Source: Chlorocebus sabaeus
Lineage: Eukaryota > Chordata > Mammalia > Primates > Cercopithecidae
Direction: 5' to 3'
Assembly: GCF_047675955.1 (NCBI RefSeq)
Contig: NC_132914.1
Location: 130,186,663-130,250,662, forward strand
Length of the DNA stretch: 64,000 bases
The notes under the pieces were generated by a model. That model was not told where the DNA came from and searched no databases. It saw only the letters and a program-made list of their open reading frames with translations. The position numbers and the translations under genes are program-made. Below, piece after piece: positions 56,154-64,000 of this stretch (positions are counted from its first letter, which is position 1; each line of letters begins with the position of its first letter).

Positions 56154-56221
56154 TCAGAATGGTGAAATTTGTTTTTGCCAAAAGTCATCAGAATGGTGAA
56201 ATTTGTTTTTGCCAAAAGTCA
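56154..56221. repeat. Perfect 34-bp tandem duplication
   Basis: The 34 bases at 56154-56187 (starting TCAGAATGGTGAAATTTG) are repeated without mismatch at 56188-56221. Confidence 0.97.
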
Positions 56222-56582
56222 TCTAACTGGTAAAGGAAAAAAGTTGATTGAAACTCAGATCTGTTTTCATACAAATCGTATAAACTGTATTTTCCTAACA
56301 GCACCTGTTAGACTGACTTGCATTTCGGCGTTCACAGTGAATATTGAGTGAATCTCACAGTTACTTTATTTCTGATATTTCCTTATCTGTTTGCAGAGAC
56401 CTAGGCTTCCACTGTTCCATTTTACTATATTCTGTTTCCCTGAGAACCCTGTTTCAGTTATATAGCGAGCATACCTCTGGCCTTAGATGATCATTAATTC
56501 CAAGTTCCTAGCAAGACAGAAAAAGATTTAGTGTGCAATGTGAATATACCGGTTGAAGTACATTTCTCCCAAAGTCCACAGA

Positions 56583-56779
56583 TCCTGGTCCCTACAAATA
56601 AGCGTGCTCATGTGAGATAAAAAAGTTGTTGCTGGAACCAGGAATTCATTCTCAGTGTAGAAGACCTAGCCAAGCCCTCACTCCACAGTTTTGGGGCAGA
56701 AGCAGAAGAGACGCACAGTAGAACCCGTCTCAGCCTTGCTGATCATCTCGTACAGCAGCAGAAAATGACCATGTTACAG
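56583..56779 (+). other. ZNF84: ZNF84 second exon (5' UTR plus start codon), approximate left edge
   Basis: The right edge is firm: CAG followed by GTGAGT at 56780. The left edge is uncertain: AAGTCCACAG (ending about 56581) and TTCATTCTCAG (ending about 56659) are both possible acceptors. In this class of gene the start codon usually sits in a short exon just before the KRAB A exon. Confidence 0.6.
56765..56779 (+). CDS. ZNF84: ZNF84 first coding segment (start codon exon), gene continues right of window
   Basis: ATG ACC ATG TTA CAG is followed at once by the donor GTGAGT. The encoded MTMLQ is the N-terminus I recall for ZNF84, a KRAB protein with many C2H2 fingers, and ZNF84 lies directly downstream of ZNF26 in human 12q24.33 on the same strand. 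A phase-0 junction after Gln before a KRAB A exon is standard. No KRAB A exon was found between here and 64000, so the rest is presumed to lie to the right. Five residues are weak evidence alone; context raises confidence. Confidence 0.8.
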
Positions 56780-57186
56780 GTGAGTTGATTGTTTAGTTCT
56801 TATTTTTTCCCAGGGAATTAAAAGAGATGTGTAAGCCTTCCAGTGAAAAAGAAAAGTTTAAATAGTTAAGAAATCAGAGGAAAATAGCCTCAGAATAGAT
56901 GATCAGGATTGGAACAAAATTGGCACAGTGATATATTAACTATTGGACCATGACAAGTTCTTAGGGTTGAGTATTTATAGCATATTTAAAGCCATAACAT
57001 CTTACGTAATTACTGCATTTGAGCTGCAAACTTTGTTTTCAAATTTTTGGCAGTCGTAATAGAGAAATGTGAACTTTTATATGCTTTGCATGGTTTAAAG
57101 GTAATTGCCCATAGGAAGTAAATATTTCTTGGTTATCAGGTGTCCATTTATTTTTCCTTGATGAAGTATTATGAATAAGAGATATG
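56780..57186 (+). other. Start of inferred ZNF84 intron, no gene seen
   Basis: AT-rich; no repeat recognised before the Tigger element. Confidence 0.5.
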
Positions 57187-57926
57187 CAGTAGTTCCTCTT
57201 TATCTGCAGTTTTGATTTTTGCAGTTTTAATTTCCCAATTTCCCATGGTTTGAAACTATTAAATAGAAAATTTCAGAAATAAGCAATTTGTAAGTTTTGA
57301 ATTGCTTCCTGTTCTGAGAAGCATGATGAACTCTTGCACCGTTCCACCCAGGACCTGCCTCATCCCTTGGTCCAGCAGATCCATGCTGTATATGTTGCTT
57401 ACCTGTCAGTCACTTGGGAGCCATCTGAGCTGTCAGATCAGCTCATGGTAATACGGTGCTTGTATTTTAGTAGCCCTTATTTTACTTAATAATGGCTGCC
57501 ATACATAAAAGTAGTGATGCTAGTAATTCAGATATATCAAAGAGAAGCTCCAAGTGAAAAGGTGAAAGTTCTAAACATAACGAAAAAGGTAGGCTGAGGT
57601 TGCTAAGGTCTATGGTAAGAACAAATTTATTCATGAAATTGTGAAGAAGGAAAAATAAATACATGCTAATTCTGCTGTCACACCTCACACTGCAAAAGTT
57701 ATAGTCTCAGTGTGTGGTAACTTTTATTACACTATGTTGTTATAATTGTTCTATTTTATTATTGTTGTTATTTATTTTTTACTGTACCTAATTCATAAAC
57801 TGAACTTCACCATAGGTATGTATGTGCAGGAAAATAGCGTAGTCTTTATAGGGTTTGGTACTGTCTGGTTTCAGGCATCCACTGGGGTCTTGGAACATCT
57901 CCTTTGTGGATAGGTGGGGGCTACTG
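57187..57926 (+). mobile_element. Tigger DNA transposon, internally deleted
   Basis: The ends are imperfect inverted repeats: CAGTAGTTCCTCTTTATC at the left and GATAGGTGGGGGCTACTG at the right. From 57491 the transposase N-terminus is readable with indels (ATAATGGCTGCCATACATAA, TGAAAAGGTGAAAGTTCTAA, GTATGCTGAGG-like text near 57593), the helix-turn-helix part of a Tigger/CENP-B-like transposase. At about 740 bp most of the transposase is missing, so it is inactive. Confidence 0.88.
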
Positions 57927-58436
57927 TGGTGGGTAAATGTTCTCAGGAGAAACGCTAATAAATGCATGAACCTTACGGCATTTTTCATAGCATTCTTCAG
58001 AGTATGTCCCAAGGATAGAATGCCAGAGCAGGACTTCGTGACCATAATTATTTACTTTTTACCTTTTTAAACTGTAAGGCCTAATTTACATGCAGAAAAG
58101 TACATTTTAAAAAATACAGTTTGATGAATTATTGTCAGTGGAATATGCATGAAACCACCACTCAGGTCAAGAAATAGAATATTCGTAGCCCAGGTGAGTC
58201 CCTTCATTGCCCTCTCCCAATTATCACAGCCTCTTCCTCCTGACAGAGGTAACCAGGATCCTTTTTGGTAACCATTTCCTGACTTTATAGTTCTGCTCCT
58301 CTCTGCGCATTCTTAAACACTATATTTGATTTTGTCTGCTGTAGTATATGCTCACTTCTGTCTTCTTTCACTTCACATTTTGTGACATTCACTACAATTG
58401 CAACTGCAGTCCTTCCTCCAATTGAGGTGGCTTCTT
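57927..58436 (-). repeat. Old L1-like sequence, antisense
   Basis: CCACCACTCAGGTCAAGAAA and the GGTAACCATTTCCTGACTTT block resemble reverse-complement ancient L1 3' ends. Confidence 0.5.
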
Positions 58437-58732
58437 TATTTTTTATTTTTTTTGAGACAGAGTCTCACTCAGTTGCCAGGCTGGAGTGCAATGGTGCAGT
58501 CTTGGCTCACCGCAACCTCTGCCTCCCGGGTTCAAGTGATTCTCCTGCCTCAGCCTCCCGAGTAGCTGGGACTACAGGCACCCGCCACCACACCCTGGTA
58601 ACTTTTTCTGTTTTTAGCAGAGACGAGGTTTCACTGTGTTTGCCAGGATGATCTCAATCTCCTGACCTTGTGATCTGCCCGCCTCGGCCTCCCAAAGTGC
58701 TGGGATTACAGGCGTGAGCCACCGTGCCCGGC
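58437..58732 (-). repeat. Alu, antisense, with target-site duplication
   Basis: GAGGTGGCTTCTT at 58424-58436 and 58733-58745. Confidence 0.96.
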
Positions 58733-58745
58733 GAGGTGGCTTCTT

Positions 58746-59368
58746 GATGTCTAGTCAGTGTTTGCATTTCCAGTTCTCTCGTAACATTCAGAGGTTGGTG
58801 GTTAGTTGTTTGAATCAGAATCCCAGTAAGGTTCATACAATGCAGTTGGTTCATCTGTCTCTTCAATCTCCTTTAATCTGTTGGTTCTTACTTTTTTCTA
58901 GCCAAATTATTCGTTAAAGAAGCCAGGTCATTTTTCTGTATAGTTTCCTACTGTGTGGATTTTGCCACTTGCAACAGTGTTGTTAATGTTTGTCACCTGT
59001 ATTTGGTGGTGTTAATATGTTTGTCATCTGTATTTGCTATAAATAGATAAATTTAGAGTTGTGCTGTCCAGTACAGAAGTCACTGGCCACACAGGACTAT
59101 TTGAATTTAAATTAATTAAAATTAAATCCCACAGTCACGCTCGCCACATTTCAAAATGCTCAGTAGCCACAAGTTAGAGATCCATGAATTGGATAGCGTA
59201 GTTAAAGAATATTCCCATCATCACAGAAAGTTATGTTGGACAGATCTAATCTAGAGGGTTGGTCACATTCAAGTTTAGCTTTTTTGGGCAAGAATGCTTC
59301 AGAGGTTGTGGTATGTACTTCTTTCAGAAGACACATGTTTGCTTGTCTTCAGAAAGAACTTGGATTGT
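58746..59368. other. Intronic stretch, likely LINE-derived
   Basis: CAGTTGGTTCATCTGTCTCT and nearby text suggest an old LINE; GTGCTGTCCAGTACAGAAGT with GGCCACACAGGACTATTTGA at about 59060-59110 is MER/MIR-like. No gene. Confidence 0.4.
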
Positions 59369-59665
59369 GGTAACATTTTTTTTTTGAAACAGAGTCTCAC
59401 TCTGTCACCAGGCCGAGTGCAGTGGTGCGATTTTGGCTCACTGCAACCTCTGCCTCCTGGGTTCAAGTGATTCTCCTGCCTCATCTTCCCGAATAGTTGG
59501 GACTACAGATGCACGCTCCCATGCCCAGCTAATTTTTTGTATTTTAGTGGAGACGGGGTTTCACTATGTTGCCCAGGCTGGTTGCGAACTCCTGAGCTCA
59601 GACAATCCTCCTGCCTTGGGTTCCCAAAGTACTGGGATTACAGTTGTGAGTCACTGCACCCGGCC
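59369..59665 (-). repeat. Alu, antisense
   Basis: GAAACAGAGTCTCACTCTGT to CACTGCACCCGGCC. Confidence 0.93.
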
Positions 59666-59912
59666 AGCATTTTTTAAATGATCATGGCATAGATGGATTA
59701 TTTCATTGGGAGTTGCAAAATGGTGACGTTACTTTGATATTTCTTTTGATGAATCTGTCAAGGCACAGGTTTCATCTTTTTGTCCCAAACCTGCCATTAG
59801 TCATTTCTACAGTAAATGGTATCTGAAATTTTGTTATTTGAAAGACTTTTCTTGCCAAAACATGGAAGTACGCTATATTTTGGCATATTAACTTTGTATA
59901 CAGGAACTTCTT

Positions 59913-60236
59913 TTTTATTTTATTTTTTATTTTTTTTTTAGGCAGAGTCTCACTCTGTCACCCAGGCTGGAGTGCAGTGGCACAATCTCGGCTCACTGCA
60001 ACCTCTGCCTCCCGGGTTCAAGCGATTCTCCTGCCTCAGCCTCCTAAGTAGCTGGGACTACAGGTGTGCCACCACACCCAGCTAATTTTTGTGTGTTTTT
60101 TTTTTTTTTTTTTTTTTTTAGTGGAGATGGGGTTTCACCATATTGGTCAGGCTGGTCTCAAACTCCTGACCTTGTGATCCACCCACCTCGGGCTCCCAAA
60201 ATGCTGGGATTAAAGGCGTGTGCCGCCACGCCAGTC
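59913..60236 (-). repeat. Alu, antisense, with target-site duplication
   Basis: CAGGAACTTCTT at 59901-59912 and 60237-60248; an internal T run lies at 60097-60119. Confidence 0.95.
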
Positions 60237-60327
60237 CAGGAACTTCTTAAGCTCACTTATTAGTTCTAATGATTTTTCTTTAGATTTGATTAGATTTTTC
60301 ATATTAATAAAAACATCAGCAATAACT

Positions 60328-60647
60328 TTTTTTTTCTTTTTCTTTTAAGAGGTATGGTCTCACTCTGTCACCCAGGATAGAGTGCAGTGGCACAGTCATA
60401 GTTCACTGCAGCCTTGAACTCCTGGACTTGAACATGCCTCCCACCTCAGCCTCCCAAGGAGATGGGACTGCAGGCACATCCTACTAAGTCCAGCTAGTTT
60501 AAAGTTTTTTTTTTTTTTTTTTTTTTTGGTAGTGACAGGTTCTCACTATATTGCCCAAGCTGGTCTGGAACTCCTGGCCTCAAACAGTTCTCCTGCCTCA
60601 CCCTATCAAATAGTTGAAATTATAGGCATGAGCCAGCACACCTGGCC
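60328..60647 (-). repeat. Alu (old), antisense, with an internal T run
   Basis: AGAGGTATGGTCTCACTCTG to CAGCACACCTGGCC; T run at about 60507-60527. Confidence 0.9.
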
Positions 60648-60825
60648 AGATCATTTTATTTAAATGTTTGGAAGAATCACCACTGAAACTACATAGATCT
60701 TGCATTTTCTTTGAGGGAACGTTTTAAATTGTGGGGTCAGTTTCTTTAACTGTTACAGGATTAATTCAGATTTTGTTTCTTCTTGTCACTTTGGGTTCAT
60801 TGTTTTTCAAAGAATATAGCTATTT

Positions 60826-61121
60826 GGCCGGGTGCGGTGGCTCACACCTGTAATCCCAGCACTTTGGGAGGCTGAGTAGGGTGGATCATGAGATCAAGAG
60901 ATTGAGAACATCCTGGCCAACATGGTGAAAGATCATCTCTACTAATAATACAAAAAGCTAGCTAGGCATGGTGGCGGTTGCCTGTAATCCCAGCTACTCG
61001 GGAGGCTGAGGCAGGAGAATGAACCCGGGAGGCAGAACTTGCAATGAGCTGAGATTGCGCTACACTGCACTCCAGCCTGGGCAACATAGCGAGACTCCAT
61101 CTCAAAAAAAAAAAAAAAAAG
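60826..61121 (+). repeat. Alu, with target-site duplication
   Basis: GGCCGGGTGCGGTGGCTCAC. GAATATAGCTATTT at 60812-60825 and 61122-61135. Confidence 0.96.
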
Positions 61122-61180
61122 GAATATAGCTATTTCATCTAAGTTGTCAAGTATGTTGGCACAAGTTTATAATATCTTTT

Positions 61181-61478
61181 TTTTTTTTTTTTTTTTGAGA
61201 CGGAGTCTCGCTCTGTCGCCCAGGCTGGAGTGCAGTGGCCAGATCTCAGCTCACTGCAAGCTCCGCCTCCCGGGTTTACGCCATTCTCCTGCCTCAGCCT
61301 CCCAAGTAGCTGGGACTACAAGCACCCGCCACCACGCCCGGCTAGTTTTTTGTATTTTTTAGTAGAGACGGGGTTTCACCGCGTTAGCCAGGATGGTCTC
61401 GATCTCCTGACCTCGTGATCAGCCCGTCTCGGCCTCCCAAAGTGCTGGGATTACAGGGTTGAGCCACTGCGTCCAGCC
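61181..61478 (-). repeat. Alu (young AluY), antisense, with target-site duplication
   Basis: GTGGCCAGATCTCAGCTCAC inside; TATAATATCTTTT at 61168-61180 and 61479-61491. Confidence 0.96.
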
Positions 61479-61491
61479 TATAATATCTTTT

Positions 61492-61695
61492 AACAGCCTT
61501 ATTGAAGTATGACCTCAATAAGATCCTCCATTTTAATGTATAATTCAGTGATTTTTAAGTAAACTTATACTGTATAACCATCATCACAGTCTAGTTTTAG
61601 AAGATTTTCCTCACCCCAAAACAATCTTTGTGACGTTTTTGGTCAATTCCTCTTCCCACGCCAGCCTGAGACAATAATTAATTTGCTTACTCTCA
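61492..61695 (-). repeat. Old L1-like fragment, antisense
   Basis: TTTTAATGTATAATTCAGTG and CAACCATCATCACAG-like text (TATAACCATCATCACAGTCT) match ancient L1 3' ends in reverse. Confidence 0.55.
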
Positions 61696-61997
61696 GCCAG
61701 GTGCAGTGGCTCACACCTGTAATCCCAGCACTTTGGGAAGCCGAGGTGGGTGGATCACCTGAGGTCAGGAGTTCGAGACCAGCCTGGCCAACATGGCGAA
61801 ACCTCGTCTCTACTAAAAATACAAAAATTAGTCAGGCATGGTGGCAGGTGCCTGTAATCCCAGCTACTCAGGAGGCTGAGGCAGGAGAATTGCTTGAACC
61901 TGAGAGGTGGAGGTTGTAGTGAGCCAAGATCAGGCCACTGCACTCCAGCCTGGGTGACAGAATAAGACTGTGTCTGAAAAACAAACAAACAGAAATT
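61696..61997 (+). repeat. Alu
   Basis: AGCCAGGTGCAGTGGCTCAC to ACAAACAAACAG. Confidence 0.94.
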
Positions 61998-62164
61998 AAC
62001 TGGGTATGGTGGCATGCACCTGTAGTCCCAGTTTCTCAGAAAGCTGAGGTGGGAGAATCACCTGAGCCTAGGAGGCAGAGGTTACAGCGAGCAATAATTG
62101 TGCCACTGCACTCCAGCCTGGGTGACAGAGCAAAACTCTGTCTCAAAAAAGAAAGAAAGAAATT
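61998..62164 (+). repeat. Alu right-monomer-like fragment
   Basis: ACTGGGTATGGTGGCATGCA to GAAAGAAAGAAA, directly abutting the preceding Alu. Confidence 0.88.
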
Positions 62165-63163
62165 TGCAGTTTTCTGAATTGCTGTTCCCTTTAAGTGTTG
62201 TGATTTTTTTTTCTTTCTAGCCATGTATGATGTGTCTGGGAATGGATTTCCTCATGTTTATTGCCTGGCATTGACTGAACTTCTTGAATGTTTTGGTTTA
62301 TATCTTTTGCCAGTTTTACAGAATATTCAGCTATCATTTCTTGAGACTTTATTTTCACCATGCTCTTTCTTTTCTCTTTCTGGGACTCTGTGACACTCAC
62401 GTTAGATTCTTTGGTATTATTTGATAGTGTCCTGAGCTCTGTTCATTTTTAAGTCATTTTCTGTCTGTTCAAAACTGACAGTTTCTGTAGATCTGTCTTC
62501 AAATTCTTTGACTCCTTTTAAAGCGTATCATGTGCTATTAGGGTCAAATTTATTTTTTGATTTTCCGGTGGCATTCTAGATTTTTAAAAGATGTGTGCTT
62601 GTGTTTTCTTTTTATCTTAGGAGACTTTGAGACAGAAATCAATCTTGATCCAAAATCTAGTCACTTTTCTAAAATCTGTTTGATTCTATCATCCCCTTTC
62701 TTGTAAGGTGTTTCATGGCTAACTTGGCAACAAGAAAGTGTCCTAGCTAAACTAACCACTTTCTGCCCCAGCCCCCACTGTGGCCTTTAATCTCATCACT
62801 ATCCCATTCCCTATTATCCTGTCAGACTGATGTTTTTGTATCTCCTCAGTCCTCACAGTTTTTTGTTTTTGTTTTTTAAATCAAAGCTGCTTCTCCCAGA
62901 ACGCCTTTGCCTCCTCTGTTTTTGTGGAAAACAACTAATTTTCTAAAACTCATTTCAATTTTACCTTTTGCATAGAGCCTAACTTTACACTCAAATAGAG
63001 TGAAGCACTCCCTGCTTTTTATCCACACTGTACTCTCCTTTATTTCTTAGTTATTATAAGTTTATTTTATTTGTAAGTTCATGTTTGCAGCCCTCTGTAA
63101 GACAATGTGACTTTTGAAAGTATTATTTTGTTATCTTCCTTCTTGGTATTTTTGTGTATTGGT
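62165..63163 (-). repeat. Old L1M sequence, antisense (first part), then unassigned
   Basis: GGTTTATATCTTTTGCCAGT, TTCTTTTCTCTTTCTGGGAC and GTCTTCAAATTCTTTGACTC resemble the reverse complement of ancient L1 5' sequence up to about 62650. No KRAB A exon is visible anywhere here. Confidence 0.5.
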
Positions 63164-63457
63164 TTGTTTTTGAGATGGGGTCTCACTCTGTCACCCAAGC
63201 TGCAGTGCAGTGGTGCAATCACAGCTCACTGAAGCCCCAACCTCCCAGGGTCAAGCAGTCTTCCCACCTCAGCCTCCCAAGTAACTGGGACTACTGGCAT
63301 GTACCACCATATCCAGCTAATATTTATATGTATATTTTTTGTGGATACAAGATCTCACTATATTACTCAGTTTGCTCTCAAACTTTTGGGCTCAAGTGAT
63401 CCTCCTGTGTTGGCCTCCCAAAGTGCTGGGATTATAGTTGTGAGCCCCCTTGCCTAT
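63164..63457 (-). repeat. Alu (old), antisense
   Basis: GAGATGGGGTCTCACTCTGT to CCTTGCCTATCC; diverged. Confidence 0.88.
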
Positions 63458-63873
63458 CCTATTTTCTTTCTTTTGCTACTACCTCTTCCAGTGCCAAATT
63501 TGAGGTTCAGTAAATATTTTATTGGTGGTTCAGGGGGTTTAAAGTCACCTATTCCAGTTTGCGTGTCTTCTGTGAAGTCGTCAGAATCAAAATGGAGTCA
63601 CTAGTGTGAATTTTTTTTTTTTTTTTAACCCCGACAGGTAGAGCTGGGGAAGCCTGTGAAAAGAGTGTTCTCACACTTGCATGCCTGATAAAAATTATCA
63701 CAAAAGACTGCAAAAGCCACAGCCTTGTACAAAGGCCATTGAAGCCTTGCACAAAAATACTTTTATTGGGACATCTGCCCAGCAGCTGCCTGTCCAGCTT
63801 TGGACTGGTGTCACCCTTATTATTGATCTTTGTAGCCAAGGAGAACTGTTTCAAAACAATTATGTGATGCACT
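63458..63873. other. Intronic stretch, no gene seen
   Basis: Includes a T run at about 63610-63626; no exon or nameable repeat. Confidence 0.4.
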
Positions 63874-64000
63874 TCTTTTTTTTTTTTTGAGACGGAGTCT
63901 CGCTCTGTCGCCCAGGCTGGAGCACAATGGCCGGATCTCAGCTCACTGCAAGCTCCGCCTCCCGGGTTCACGCCATTCTCCTGCCTCAGCCTCCTGAGTA
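63874..64000 (-). repeat. Alu (young), antisense, cut by window end
   Basis: GAGACGGAGTCTCGCTCTGT and ATGGCCGGATCTCAGCTCAC, the Old World monkey AluY variant. Confidence 0.93.

Noticed and set aside
6219..64000. Dozens of 60-130 codon frames with phrases such as LSPRLECSG or SRDGVSPC
   Set aside because: These are translations of Alu elements.
1..64000. tRNA or other small RNA genes
   Set aside because: Box A/B-like motifs found all lie in Alu left arms; no cloverleaf was recognised.

Overview
The window is primate nuclear DNA, almost certainly from an Old World monkey. It holds more than fifty Alu copies, L1/L2 LINEs, MaLR and ERV LTRs, and several young Alus carry the GATCCGGCCACTGCACTCC variant typical of macaque/baboon AluY. 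No bacterial, plasmid or CRISPR features are present.

Layout. (1) 1-5512: the 5' part of a class I (gammaretrovirus-like) endogenous retrovirus on the minus strand: LTR, proline-tRNA primer binding site, a leader with two GC-rich tandem arrays, then gag, protease, reverse transcriptase and RNase H, all broken; it runs off the left edge and was inserted into a MER5-type element. (2) 5513-19397: intronic DNA of old antisense LINEs, Alus, an L2, a MaLR LTR and a 32-bp minisatellite. (3) 19398-23524: three plus-strand coding exons of a KRAB zinc-finger gene (KRAB A, KRAB B, 13 C2H2 fingers) with perfectly matching splice phases. I recognise it as ZNF26; the first coding exon is not visible and probably lies left of the window. 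(4) 23525-52400: intergenic repeat mosaic, including an L1 nested inside an older L1, a paired-LTR MLT1-type element, a long GC-rich LTR inside a MaLR LTR, and a processed PTP4A2 pseudogene. (5) 52437-53175: a CpG-island promoter, followed at 56765-56779 by a start-codon exon ending in a perfect splice donor. The five encoded residues (MTMLQ) and the gene order match ZNF84, whose KRAB and finger exons would lie right of the window. (6) 56780-64000: inferred first coding intron of ZNF84, with a deleted Tigger transposon, old LINEs and many Alus.

Together the two genes fit the KRAB-zinc-finger cluster at human 12q24.33 (ZNF26 followed by ZNF84, same strand). KRAB zinc-finger proteins are mostly TRIM28-dependent repressors of transposable elements, so a young provirus antisense in the inferred first intron of one is apt. 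Gene names and repeat-family names are recalled, not searched; splice sites, motifs, target-site duplications and repeat periods are read directly from the sequence.
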